This document shows positions 45,556-54,555 of a stretch of DNA of 64,000 nt, one piece after another. A program made the translations under genes and the position numbers. This stretch comes from Streptomyces althioticus (GTDB taxonomy: Bacteria > Actinomycetota > Actinomycetes > Streptomycetales > Streptomycetaceae). Every line of letters begins with the position of its first letter. Within the stretch, counting starts at the first letter, position 1. The DNA lies in NCBI GenBank assembly GCA_014649355.1, contig BMSW01000023.1, forward strand, positions 1-64,000. Reading direction: 5' to 3'. The notes beneath the pieces were generated by a model, which made no database searches, was not told where the DNA came from, and worked only from the letters and a program-made list of their open reading frames with translations.

Positions 45556-47775
45556 TCACCGACCGCGCGGCGACGGCTCCCCCGCCGTCACCACCAGCGC
45601 CGCCTGGTCGTCGTCGACCGTCCGCCCGTTCGTGAACGCCCGGATGTCCTCCGTCAGCCTCCGCACGATGTCCGTCGCGGTCGGGCGGGCCGGGGTCGAG
45701 GCCAGGGCCTTGAGCAGGCGTGCGTCCCCGTACTGTTCCGTGCCCGCGGCCCGGCACTCGGTGATGCCGTCGGTGTACAGCACGAGGCTCTCCGTGGGGC
45801 GCAGCGTGAAGCGGACGGCGTCCAGCCGGGGCGGGATGCCGATACCGATCAGGCCACCGTGGGCCTCGACCGGCGTCACCGTGTGACCGGCGTCCAGCAG
45901 GAGGGGCAGGGTGTGGCCCGCCCGCACGAGCTCGACCGAGAGGCCGTCCTCGACCGGCGTCAGATGACCGTGCACGAGGGTCACGAAGCCGTTGTTCTGC
46001 TGGGAGGTGCGGTCGTTCAACGCTCTGTCGACGGCCTCGACGACGGCGACCGGGTCGTCGAGGAGCGGGGCGACCGCACGGGCGGTGTGCCGGACCAGGG
46101 CCGTCGTGGTGGCGGCCTTGGCGCCGCGCCCGCAGACGTCACCGAGGACGAACGACCAGCTGCCGTCCCCCCGCGGGAACACGTCGTAGAAGTCGCCGCC
46201 GATGTCGAGCCCCTGGCCCGCCGGATGATAGAAGGCCGCCACCTGCGCGCCGGGGACGTCGGGCAGGTCCGGCAGCAGCAGGCCGGTCTGGAGGTCGCGG
46301 ACGAGGGCGGCGCGCTGCGCGTACTGGCGCGCGTTGTGCGCGGCCGAGGCGGCGCGGCGGGCCACCTCTTCCGCCAGCGCGATCCGGTGGCCGTCGAGCG
46401 CCGTGTCGTCCGTCGCGTAGAGGCTGAGCACGCCGAAGGGCCGCTCGCGGTCCATGAGCGGCACACACAGGTACCCGGTGACGCCCACCTCCTCCCACGG
46501 GCCGGGACCGGCCGGGCTGCGCCGGGCCACCTCGGTGAGGCCGGTGGCCAGGACCCGCGCGACGGCGTCGCCCTCCGTCTCGCGGACGCCGCTGTGGGAG
46601 GCGAGCAGTTCACGGGCGCGCCCGGTCGTGGCGGCGGACGCCACCCGGTGCACCCGGCCGGCCTCCACGACGTCCACCGCGGCGAGCGGGGCCAGCGCCG
46701 GGACGGCCAGTTCGGCCAGGCGCCGCAGCGTCTGCCCCTCGTCGAGCGGTCCGGCCAGCGCGGTGCTGACGGTCAGCAGGTAGGAGAGGTCGTCGCGGGC
46801 CGCCTTCTCCCGGGCGTCGGCCGTCCGCCGAGCCAGCTCCGCCTGGTGCCGCTCGACGGCGAGGGCGGCGGTGTCGACGAACAGGCTGGCCAGCGCGAGG
46901 TCGGTGTCCAGGGGGGCGCGCGGTGTACGGTGGTACATCGCGAAGGTGCCCAGCACCCGCCCGTCGCGCCCGAGGATCGGGGTGGACCAGCACGCGGCCA
47001 GTCCCGCCCGGCCGGCCAGGTCACGGAAGTCGTCCCACAGCGGGTCGGTGGCGATGTCGGTGACGATCACCTTGCTCCGGCGGTGGGCGGCCGTGCCGCA
47101 CGAGCCGATGCCCTCGCCGGTGGCGATGCCGTCGATGGCCTGGTTGTAGAAGGCGGGCAGGCTGGGCGCGGCGCCGTGATGCAGACGCCGGCCCTCCTCG
47201 TCCGCGAGCAGCACCGAGACGATGACGTCGGGGGACAGCTCCTCGATCACCCGGCACATGCCCTCCAGCACCTCCGGCAGGGGCGCCTGACGGGCGATCT
47301 GCTCCAGAAGCGCGCGCTGTTCGGCGGCCAGCCGCCGGGCGTGCTTGGCCTGGGTGGTCTCCACGCCGATCATGCGGACGCCGACGACGTTGCCGCCGGT
47401 GTCGCGGCGGGCCTCGTAGGTGAAGTCGACGTACGCCTCACGGGCGTGGCGGCCGACGCCGATGACGACGCGGGTGTCCCGGCCGACGTGCCGCTCCCCC
47501 GTCCGGTAGACCTGGTCGAGCAGCCGGAGGAAGCCCTGGCCCTCCAGCTCGGGCATCAGATCGCCGAGCGGCACACCGGTGCGTGCCCGTTGCCCGCCCC
47601 CGATGGCGGTGAAGAACGCCGGGTTCGCGGCCTCCAGCACATGGGCGGGGCCCGCCACGGAGGCGAACAGCGCCGTCGACGTGCCGAACAGCACCGACAG
47701 GTCGTCGTCTCGGTCCCGTACGGCCGGTGACGGGCGCGAACCCTCCCCTGTCCGCGGCTCCCGCTCAGGTCTCAT
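45556..47775 (-). CDS. PAS-GAF-GAF-SpoIIE (PP2C) phosphatase
   Basis: 739 residues, soluble. An N-terminal PAS-like domain (LFASVAGPAHVLEAANPAFF) is followed by a GAF domain (about 150-310, GEGIGSCGTAAHRRSKVIVT), a second GAF (about 330-490, VGVTGYLCVPLMDRERPFGV), and the SpoIIE phosphatase (510-735) with GLDIGGDFYDVFP, LGDVCGRGAKAA and DDDQAALV holding metal-binding Asp residues. It should dephosphorylate STAS anti-anti-sigma proteins, and two STAS genes follow upstream on the same strand. The GGAGGGAACGAG ribosome site supports the ATG. The sensed signal is unknown. Confidence 0.92.
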   Translation of the reverse strand: MRPEREPRTGEGSRPSPAVRDRDDDLSVLFGTSTALFASVAGPAHVLEAANPAFFTAIGGGQRARTGVPLGDLMPELEGQGFLRLLDQVYRTGERHVGRDTRVVIGVGRHAREAYVDFTYEARRDTGGNVVGVRMIGVETTQAKHARRLAAEQRALLEQIARQAPLPEVLEGMCRVIEELSPDVIVSVLLADEEGRRLHHGAAPSLPAFYNQAIDGIATGEGIGSCGTAAHRRSKVIVTDIATDPLWDDFRDLAGRAGLAACWSTPILGRDGRVLGTFAMYHRTPRAPLDTDLALASLFVDTAALAVERHQAELARRTADAREKAARDDLSYLLTVSTALAGPLDEGQTLRRLAELAVPALAPLAAVDVVEAGRVHRVASAATTGRARELLASHSGVRETEGDAVARVLATGLTEVARRSPAGPGPWEEVGVTGYLCVPLMDRERPFGVLSLYATDDTALDGHRIALAEEVARRAASAAHNARQYAQRAALVRDLQTGLLLPDLPDVPGAQVAAFYHPAGQGLDIGGDFYDVFPRGDGSWSFVLGDVCGRGAKAATTTALVRHTARAVAPLLDDPVAVVEAVDRALNDRTSQQNNGFVTLVHGHLTPVEDGLSVELVRAGHTLPLLLDAGHTVTPVEAHGGLIGIGIPPRLDAVRFTLRPTESLVLYTDGITECRAAGTEQYGDARLLKALASTPARPTATDIVRRLTEDIRAFTNGRTVDDDQAALVVTAGEPSPRGR

Positions 47776-48009
47776 CTCGTTCCCTCCGCCGGAGCGTGTA
47801 CCGGGCCGGCGCCGCTTTCACCCGGCGCCGGTCCTTCTCCGCCGCCGGACCGTGTGTCCTGGCGTCCCGGATGCCCCGGACGGCGCCGCCCATGACGGGA
47901 TGTGGCGCAACGAACGCGGGAAGGCGGCGCCGGCGGCCGGGGCCGGGGTGGCCGGAGCGGAGGGAGGGACCGTCCGCCGGTGCGAGGGCGAGGGTCCGTG
48001 AGGGGCGGT

Positions 48010-48834
48010 TCACCGGGACGGCCCGGCCCCGCCGACGGCATCGTCGACGCCCCGGTCCGCGGACGCGGTCACGTCCGCGCCAGGGTCCGCGGACGCGGTC
48101 ACGGACACGTCCGCGCCCCGGTCGGCGCACACGGTCGCGGACGCCTGTGCGTTCCGTCCGGCGCATACGGTCACGGACGCGTCCGTGTCCTGGTCACCGC
48201 TTAGGGTTGCGGACGCGTGCGTGTCCGGGACACCGCTCACGGTCGCGGACACGTCCGTGTCCAGGTCGGCGCGCGCCGTCGCGGACGCGTACGTGTCCTG
48301 GACACCGCTCACGGACGCGCACGCATCCGGGTCCGGGACACCGCTCACGGCCGCGCACGCATCCGTGTCCAGGTCGGCGCGCGCCGTCGCGGACGTGTCC
48401 GCGCGCCGGTCGGCGGACGCGCCCCCGCCCGGGTCCGCGGCGCCGTCCGCGCCCTCGTGGGCGGCGTCGTCGTCCACGCCCAGCGCCGCCAGCGCGTCCG
48501 CGACCGTGTCGTGCACGGGGAGCAGCTCGGCGATACCGGTCATGGTCACCATGCGCACCAGACGCTCGGGCACGCGCGCGACGCGGAGTGAGCCGCCCGG
48601 CTCCTGGGTGGCGTGCAGCACGACGATCAGGGTGCTCAGGCCCGTGGAGTCGACGAAGTCCACCTCGGCCATGTCGAGGACGAGGTGCCGGGCGCCGCGT
48701 GTCATCGCGGTCAGCGCCTCCACCCGCAGCAGGGGCGCGGTGTGCAGATCGACGTCTCCGCTGACGACGATCACGGCGGTGTGCTTGCCGGTGTACCGGA
48801 CGGTCGTGTCGAGGGCCTCACTCACCTGGGGCAT
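48010..48834 (-). CDS. STAS anti-sigma factor antagonist with 12-residue repeat tail
   Basis: 274 residues in two halves. Residues 1-115 are a normal STAS domain (TAVIVVSGDVDLHTAPLL, then FVDSTGLSTL with the phosphorylatable Ser63). After an Asp/Ala linker, residues 140-247 are nine tandem copies of a 12-residue unit (consensus near SGVPDTDASATV), with a partial copy after. Ordinary STAS antagonists stop near residue 120. The tail is acidic and Thr/Ser/Ala-rich, and could be a beta-solenoid, a spacer or a disordered tether. It lies between the phosphatase gene and the second STAS gene. Confidence 0.85.
   Translation of the reverse strand: MPQVSEALDTTVRYTGKHTAVIVVSGDVDLHTAPLLRVEALTAMTRGARHLVLDMAEVDFVDSTGLSTLIVVLHATQEPGGSLRVARVPERLVRMVTMTGIAELLPVHDTVADALAALGVDDDAAHEGADGAADPGGGASADRRADTSATARADLDTDACAAVSGVPDPDACASVSGVQDTYASATARADLDTDVSATVSGVPDTHASATLSGDQDTDASVTVCAGRNAQASATVCADRGADVSVTASADPGADVTASADRGVDDAVGGAGPSR
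48094..48417 (-). repeat. Nine 36-bp tandem coding repeats in the STAS gene
   Basis: The tract spans exactly 324 bp, nine units of 36 bp, each coding 12 residues. Some units are near-identical in DNA: a 34-bp block at 48254-48287 recurs exactly at 48362-48395 (offset 108, three units), and GGACACCGCTCAC occurs at 48228, 48300 and 48336. Recent unit duplication or gene conversion is implied. Confidence 0.85.
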
Positions 48835-48940
48835 CTTTCCTGGACGGTCGGGCTCCGGAACGGCGTGCGGCGGCGGGCGTCACCGCCGCACGGACGTGTG
48901 GAGTGGACGGGCACCATGCGGTTTCCCCCGTCCGGCTCGG

Positions 48941-49270
48941 TCAACCCTGCGGCCGGGGCCGGTCCCGGTCCCGGTCCTGGTCGCCGGAGCGGTGGACGGT
49001 GGCCAGCGCGGCGAGACCCGAGACGCTGAGGACGGGCTCGAGCAGCGGGGGAACGACGAGTTCCAGCCGGTCGGCGTGGGCGAACAGCACGCTCAGTCCG
49101 GCGCTGTCGAGATACTCCACCTCCGTCAGGTCCACGACGAGAGGGCCGGGGCGGCTGTCGAGGGCCTCGGCCAGACGACCGGCGTTGCTCATGTCGATCT
49201 CGCCGCCGACGACGAGACGGACGGCGCCGTCCGGACCCCGTCCGGGCGCGAGCGTGAGCGGGGTTGTCAT
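48941..49270 (-). CDS. STAS anti-sigma factor antagonist
   Basis: 109 residues, single domain. VRLVVGGEIDMSNAGRLAEA and the phosphorylation region VEYLDSAGLSVLFAH (Ser in DSAGLS) match SpoIIAA/RsbV-like proteins. A short Arg/Asp tail ends it. The ATG overlaps the stop of the large kinase gene (TGATG), so the two are translationally coupled and this is its likely partner: phosphorylated by the C-terminal ATPase and dephosphorylated by the SpoIIE domain. Confidence 0.9.
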   Translation of the reverse strand: MTTPLTLAPGRGPDGAVRLVVGGEIDMSNAGRLAEALDSRPGPLVVDLTEVEYLDSAGLSVLFAHADRLELVVPPLLEPVLSVSGLAALATVHRSGDQDRDRDRPRPQG

Positions 49271-52200
49271 CAGGCGATCCTCATCTGCATGTCGACGGTG
49301 GTGCCGGACGGGCCGGGAGAGACGGTGACGTGCTGCATCATCGCCCGCATCAGGGGCATGCCCCGGCCGCGGTGCGTGTTCGCGGCGGGCTGCGGGTCCT
49401 TCCACCGGCCGCTGTCGGCCACCGTGACCCGCAGGGTGTCCACCAGGGCCACGGCGCGCAGCCGTACGTCGTCCCCCGGCGCGTACCGGTGGCCGTGCTC
49501 GATGGCGTTCGCGCACGCCTCGCCGGCGGCGACGAGGACGTTCTGCACCGCGTTCGGCGGCAGCTCGCACTGGGCGAGCCAGCTCCGCAACGCCCTGCGG
49601 ACCGGGGCGAGCTGGGAGGACTCGGCCGGGAAGGTGATGTCCAGCGGCGCGGGGTGACGGTACAGCAGCAGCGCCACGTCGTCGTCGTACCCGCCGGCCG
49701 GCGCGAGCCTCGCCATCACGGCGCCGGCGAGGTCCTCGACGGGCATGTCGCGGCCCTCCTGCACGGCGTCGCCCGCCTCCTCGATGCCGGTGCTGAGCGG
49801 CAGCCGCCGGCGTTCGACGAGACCGTCGGTGTACAGCAGCAGCGTGGCCCGGGCGGGCAGGGAGCACGTGGCCTCCGGGCGCGGACGGCCCGGTCGTACG
49901 GCGAGAGGCAGCGACCGTCCCTCCTCCAGCAGCCGTACGGTTCCGTCGCCGTGCACGAGGATGCCCGGCGGGTGTCCGGCGCTGGAGTAGGTGAGTTCTC
50001 CGGTGGCGGGGTCGAGCACCCCGCAGAAGACGGTCGTGCACAGCGCGCCCGTCACACCGGCCGCGAACTGGTCGAGCGCCGCCAGCGTGCGGCCGGGGCT
50101 GGGATCCTGGAGCAGCAGGGCGCGGCAGGCGCTGCGCAGCTGCCCCATGACGCTGGCCGCCTCCAGGCCGCGTCCGACGCAGTCGCCGACGACGATGCCG
50201 ATGCGCCCGTCCGGCAGGGTGACGGTGTCGTACCAGTCGCCGCCCACCTCCAGCGGTCGCGAGGCGGGTTCGTACCGTACGGCGAACCCGTCGGGGAGCC
50301 GGGCGGGGCCGAGGATGGCGCGCTGGAGGGCGATCGCGGCCTCCCGCTGCTGGTCGATCTGGTGCGCCCGCACCAGGCCTTGGGCCAGGTGCCCGGACAG
50401 CAGCGACAGCAGCAGCTGGTCCTCGGAGGTGAACGGCCGGTTCCCGCCCAGGTCGACCCACAGGGTCAGCGGGCCCTGCGGGTGTTCCAGCAGGACGCCC
50501 GCGCCGCTGTCCTCGGTGACCACGGTGAGCGGGGAGCGGCCGCGCAGCGCGTCGAGCCGCTCCCGGCGTGCCTCCGGCAGGTCCTCCCACCGCAGGCCCG
50601 GGTCGGTCGCGGTGAGCGCCGGGGTGTCGTCCCCGTCGAAGACGGCGGCCAGCACGGAGTCCGCGTGCCACAGGGACCGCAGCCGGTCCAGGGCGCCGGA
50701 CAGCGCCTCGGGCATGCTGGAGGCGCGGGACAGCGAGGTGCTGAGCGCCGCGAGCGCCGTCTCCCGCTGGACGGCGTAGTGCTCGGCGGTGACGTCGCGG
50801 AAGGTGCCGACGGTGACGCGGCGTCCGGTGTCCGGGTCCTCGGCCTTGTTGTAGTTCACGGCGATCCACCGGCGGCGGCCGTCGCTGCGGGTGACCGGCA
50901 CGGTGTACGAGCCGCGCGGGTTCACCAGCAGACCGGCGAAGGCCTCGCCGACCTGCGCGTGCGCGCCCGGGTCGGTGACCGCGTCCGGCCACCACGGGTG
51001 GACCGGGGCGTACGGCAGGTCCTCGGGGCCGTAGCCGAGGATGTCGGTGAAGGCCGCGTTGATCTCCACGACGGCGCCGGACTCGTCGCAGACGAAGAAC
51101 GCCTCCTGGAGCGAGTCGATGAGCGCGGTGCGCCAGCGCAGGTGGTGGCCGCGCAGCCGGGCCAGTTCGACGTTGGCGCGGACCCGGGCGAGCAGTTCGG
51201 CGGCGGCGAAGGGCTTCACCAGGTAGTCGTCGGCGCCGGCCCGCAGTCCCTCGATCGACGCCTCCTGCCCGGCCCTGGCCGACAGCAGCAGCACCGGCAC
51301 GGAGGCCGTGCGGGAGTCGCCGCGCAGCCGGGTCACCAGCTCCAGCCCGTCCAGCCGGGGCATCATCACGTCGCTGACGACGAGGTCGGGCGTGCGGCGG
51401 CGGGCGGCGTCGAGGGCTTCGACGCCGTCGGTGACGGCGGTGACCTCGTATCCCCCGGCGGTCAGGATGCGGGTGAGGTACTCGCGCATGTCGGCGTTGT
51501 CGTCGGCGACCAGCACGCGGGCGCTGCGGGTGGGACCGGCGTCCGACCCGAGCGGGGCGGCCGCCGCCTCCTCCGGGCCGTCGTCTCCCGCCGTGCCCGC
51601 CGGGAGCCAGCGGAGGGCCTCGTGGACGTACGGGTCGGCGGTGCCCGAGGCCCTGGTGACGGCCGGCTCCGGCACCACGGAGCCCTCGGGCAGGTGCGCG
51701 GTGCCGAACGGCACGCGGACGGTGAAGACGGTGCCCTTGCCCTCGGTGCTCTCGGCGTCGATCGTGCCGCCGTGCAGCCCGACGAGTTCCCGCACCAGGG
51801 CCAGTCCGATGCCGCTGCCCTCGTTGGAGCGGGAGCGGGCGTTCTCGATGCGGTGGAAACGCTCGAACAGGCGGGGCATCTCCGCCTCCGGCACGCCGGT
51901 CCCGGTGTCGGCCACGGTGATCACGGCGTGCCGGCCGGCGCGGCGCACGGTCACGCGGACGGTGCCCTCGAAGGTGAACTTCAGCGCGTTGCTGAGGAGG
52001 TTGAGGATCACCTTCTCCCACATGGTGCGGTCCACGTGCACGGGTTCGTCCAGGGCGGGGCAGTCCACGTCGAAGGTGAGGCCGGCCCGTTCGACGGCCG
52101 AGCGGAAGACGCTGGCCAGCTCCGCCGTCACCGCGCCGAGTTCGACCGGCTCGTAGCGGGCCTGCATGCGGCCGGCCTCGATGCGGGAGAAGTCGAGCAG

Positions 52201-53442
52201 CGTGTTGACGAGTTTGCCGAGCCGCAGCCCGTTGCGGTGGATGGCGTCGAGTTCCGTCGTCACGTCGTCGCCCGCGTCGGCGAGCCGGGTCCGCAGCTCC
52301 TCGACCGGGCCCATGATCAGGGTGAGCGGGGTGCGCAGCTCGTGGCTGATGTTGGAGAAGAAGGTGGTCTTGGCCCGGTCGAGCTCGGCGAGTTCCTCCG
52401 CGCGCCGCTGCTGCGCCTCGTAGCTGCGGGCGCTGCCGATGCCCGAGGCGATGTGTCCGGCGGCCAGCTCGACGAACCCCCGGTAGCGCTCGTCCAGGTC
52501 GCGATAGCGGTTCAGGCCGGCCACGAGGAAGCCGTACGGCGCGCTGCCCTGCTGGAGCAGGGGCACCACGAGCGCCTCCACGGGCGGCTGGGGCCAGCCG
52601 CCGCCGGGCAGCCCTTCGAAGGGCGCGCCGGTCAGCGGGACGAGGCGCGCCTCCCCGTCGGCCAGCGCGGCGACGGGCCAGACGGTCCCGTCCCCGGCCC
52701 GGTCGTCGCCTTCTCCGCGGCCCACGGGCAGGACGCGGGGCGCGACGGGAGTGCCGGGGGTGACCCCGCTCGCGCCGGCGAGCCGGGCGTCGTCGCCGTC
52801 GAACAGGTAGGTCAGGGTGAAGGGCAGGTCCTGCGGGTTGCGGGACAGCTGCCGGTCGGCGAAGGCCAGCACCTCCTGCTCGGTGCGGATCACACTGGGG
52901 TCGGAGCCGAGGTCGCGCAGGGTGGCCATGCGCCGCTCGCCGATGACCCGCTCGGTCTCCTCGCTGACCACGCACAGCATGCCGACGACGTCGCCGTCGT
53001 CGTCGCGCAGCGGGCTGTAGGAGAACGTGTGGTACGTCTCCTCGGTGTAGCCGGACCGCTCCAGGAAGAGGAGCAGCCCCTCGTCCCAGGTGGCCCGGCC
53101 CGTGCCGAGCACGGCCTCGATGCGCGGGCCGATGTCGCCCCAGATCTCCGCCCACACCTCGCTCGCGGGGCGCCCCAGCGCCCACGGGTACTTTCGGCCG
53201 AGGGTGTCGCGCCGGTAGGCGGCGTTGCAGAAGAACGTCAGCTCCTCGCCCCACGCCATCCACATGGGGAACCGGGAGGAGAGCAGGATGCTGACGGCGG
53301 TCTGCAGGCTCTGCGGCCACTCCTCCGGCGGGCCGAGCGGTGTGGCCGCCCAGTCCACCCGGGCGAGGTCGGCGCCGACCTCCGGATCGGAGGTGAACAC
53401 CTGCGCGCCGACGCCGTCTCCCGGCAGACCAGATCGCTCCAC
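49270..53442 (-). CDS. Hybrid histidine kinase / receiver / SpoIIE phosphatase / anti-sigma-type ATPase
   Basis: 1390 residues, no membrane helix. Domains in order: PAS (about 40-165); GAF (185-340); HisKA with His367 in SNISHELRTP; HATPase (470-580: NLLSNALKF, DTGTGVP, GSGIGLALV); receiver (641-760: D647, D648, phospho-acceptor D691, K743); PAS (770-890); GAF-like (905-1025); SpoIIE PP2C (1040-1262: GGDWYD, GDCVGRG, YDDDVALL); and an RsbW-like ATPase (1270-1390: EACANAIEHG, DSGRW, GRGMPLM). It therefore holds a phosphorelay input, a receiver, an anti-anti-sigma phosphatase and an anti-sigma/kinase in one chain. GTG or ATG choice is fixed by MERSGLPG at 53442. Confidence 0.92.
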   Translation of the reverse strand: MERSGLPGDGVGAQVFTSDPEVGADLARVDWAATPLGPPEEWPQSLQTAVSILLSSRFPMWMAWGEELTFFCNAAYRRDTLGRKYPWALGRPASEVWAEIWGDIGPRIEAVLGTGRATWDEGLLLFLERSGYTEETYHTFSYSPLRDDDGDVVGMLCVVSEETERVIGERRMATLRDLGSDPSVIRTEQEVLAFADRQLSRNPQDLPFTLTYLFDGDDARLAGASGVTPGTPVAPRVLPVGRGEGDDRAGDGTVWPVAALADGEARLVPLTGAPFEGLPGGGWPQPPVEALVVPLLQQGSAPYGFLVAGLNRYRDLDERYRGFVELAAGHIASGIGSARSYEAQQRRAEELAELDRAKTTFFSNISHELRTPLTLIMGPVEELRTRLADAGDDVTTELDAIHRNGLRLGKLVNTLLDFSRIEAGRMQARYEPVELGAVTAELASVFRSAVERAGLTFDVDCPALDEPVHVDRTMWEKVILNLLSNALKFTFEGTVRVTVRRAGRHAVITVADTGTGVPEAEMPRLFERFHRIENARSRSNEGSGIGLALVRELVGLHGGTIDAESTEGKGTVFTVRVPFGTAHLPEGSVVPEPAVTRASGTADPYVHEALRWLPAGTAGDDGPEEAAAAPLGSDAGPTRSARVLVADDNADMREYLTRILTAGGYEVTAVTDGVEALDAARRRTPDLVVSDVMMPRLDGLELVTRLRGDSRTASVPVLLLSARAGQEASIEGLRAGADDYLVKPFAAAELLARVRANVELARLRGHHLRWRTALIDSLQEAFFVCDESGAVVEINAAFTDILGYGPEDLPYAPVHPWWPDAVTDPGAHAQVGEAFAGLLVNPRGSYTVPVTRSDGRRRWIAVNYNKAEDPDTGRRVTVGTFRDVTAEHYAVQRETALAALSTSLSRASSMPEALSGALDRLRSLWHADSVLAAVFDGDDTPALTATDPGLRWEDLPEARRERLDALRGRSPLTVVTEDSGAGVLLEHPQGPLTLWVDLGGNRPFTSEDQLLLSLLSGHLAQGLVRAHQIDQQREAAIALQRAILGPARLPDGFAVRYEPASRPLEVGGDWYDTVTLPDGRIGIVVGDCVGRGLEAASVMGQLRSACRALLLQDPSPGRTLAALDQFAAGVTGALCTTVFCGVLDPATGELTYSSAGHPPGILVHGDGTVRLLEEGRSLPLAVRPGRPRPEATCSLPARATLLLYTDGLVERRRLPLSTGIEEAGDAVQEGRDMPVEDLAGAVMARLAPAGGYDDDVALLLYRHPAPLDITFPAESSQLAPVRRALRSWLAQCELPPNAVQNVLVAAGEACANAIEHGHRYAPGDDVRLRAVALVDTLRVTVADSGRWKDPQPAANTHRGRGMPLMRAMMQHVTVSPGPSGTTVDMQMRIA

Positions 53443-53700
53443 GCGACACCCTTCCCCTCATGCCGGACCGCTCCTCGGCCACGCGCGTGCGCTGTCGTGC
53501 GGTGCGTGCGGGGCCGTCCGGGGACGCCGGCACCGGTTCACGACGAACGCAACGTGCCCCGGAAACGGCGGGCGACACCCGTGTCCCGAGCCGTATCGCG
53601 CGGCTCACGTCGCAAGCGCGGCCTCTCCCGTGGCTGTGGCGCGTCCGGCCGCCACGTGGCTGCCGCACCCGGCCACGTCGGCGTCATGGCCGGGTGCGGC
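53443..53700. other. Divergent intergenic region between kinase and MerR genes
   Basis: No gene is supported. It should contain the promoter of the large kinase gene on the minus strand, but I could not identify boxes with confidence. The MerR promoter is annotated separately just downstream. Confidence 0.55.
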
Positions 53701-53731
53701 TTGACCCTCCCCTCGCGTCAGGCTTGAGGCT
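53701..53731 (+). promoter_or_regulatory. MerR-type promoter with 19-bp spacer
   Basis: TTGACC (53701-53706) is separated by 19 bases from a weak -10 (GAGGCT, 53726-53731). CCTC (53706-53709) and GAGG (53726-53729) form an outer dyad across the spacer. A long spacer with a dyad is how MerR/TipA proteins activate their own promoters. AAAGGG and the ATG follow within 30 bp. Confidence 0.5.
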
Positions 53732-53754
53732 GTGTCCGACGAAAGGGCAGACGG

Positions 53755-54555
53755 ATGAGCTACTCAGTGGGGCAGGTCGCGGCCTTCGCCGGGGTGACGG
53801 TGCGGACCCTGCATCACTACGACAAGGCGGGACTGCTCTCGCCCAGCGACCGCAGCCGCGCCGGATACCGGCTCTACGGCGAGGCCGACCTGGTCCGCCT
53901 CCAGCAGATCCTCTTCTACCGCGAACTCGGCTTCCCCCTGGACGAGATCGCCTCGCTCCTGGAGAACCCGCAGGCGAACGCCCTGGAGCGGCTCGAGGAC
54001 CGGCTGCGGCGGCTGAACGAGGAGATCGCCAGGCTCCGGCGGCTGGCCGAGGTCGCGGAACGGGCCATCGAGGTCCAGCGGACCGGCGTGCCCCTGACCC
54101 CCGAGGAACGCTTCGAGGTCTTCGGCGACGTCGCCTTCGACCTGAGCTACGCCACCGAGGCGGAACTGAAGTGGGCGCACTCGGACGGGCAGCGCGAGGC
54201 GATGGCGCGCGCGGACGCCCACACCAAGGAGGACTGGCGGCGCCTCATGGGCGAGGCCGCCGCCTGGCGGGCTGAGCTGCTCGCCGCCTTCGACGAGGGC
54301 GAGCCGAGCCGCGGCGGGCGGGCCATGGACCTCGCCGAGGAGCACCGGCTGCACATCGCGCGCTGGTTCACCTCCTGCCCGCCCGACATGCACCGGCGCA
54401 TCGCGGACGACTTCGTCGCCGACCCGCGCGCCTTCGCCCTGGTCGTCCCGCCCTCGCAGCAACGCCCGGGCCTGGCCGCCTACCTGCGCAAGGCGGTCCA
54501 CGCCAACGCGGCCCGCCACGCCGGTGACCGCACCGATGCCGAGGAGAGCCTATGA
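53755..54555 (+). CDS. MerR-family regulator with TipAS-like effector domain
   Basis: 266 residues. Residues 1-70 are the MerR DNA-binding domain (YSVGQVAAFAGVTVRTLHHY, GYRLYGEADLVRLQQI), then a long dimerisation helix (ERLEDRLRRLNEEIARLRRL). The C-terminal half is a TipAS-type antibiotic-binding domain (EVFGDVAFDLSYATEAELKW, HRLHIARWFTSCPPDMHRRI). TipA proteins bind thiopeptides and related compounds and activate their own promoter. Its stop overlaps the start of a broken glycosyltransferase, suggesting a former resistance operon. Confidence 0.9.
   Translation: MSYSVGQVAAFAGVTVRTLHHYDKAGLLSPSDRSRAGYRLYGEADLVRLQQILFYRELGFPLDEIASLLENPQANALERLEDRLRRLNEEIARLRRLAEVAERAIEVQRTGVPLTPEERFEVFGDVAFDLSYATEAELKWAHSDGQREAMARADAHTKEDWRRLMGEAAAWRAELLAAFDEGEPSRGGRAMDLAEEHRLHIARWFTSCPPDMHRRIADDFVADPRAFALVVPPSQQRPGLAAYLRKAVHANAARHAGDRTDAEESL

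Noticed and set aside
47776..48009. Small plus-strand frame between the phosphatase and STAS genes
   Set aside because: No ribosome site and Ala/Gly/Arg-rich translation; the 234-bp gap shows nothing else.
48941..53668. A single 1575-residue minus-strand frame through the STAS and kinase genes
   Set aside because: It is in a different frame from the kinase domains and is Arg/Pro-rich; only its last 109 codons are the real STAS gene at 48941-49270.
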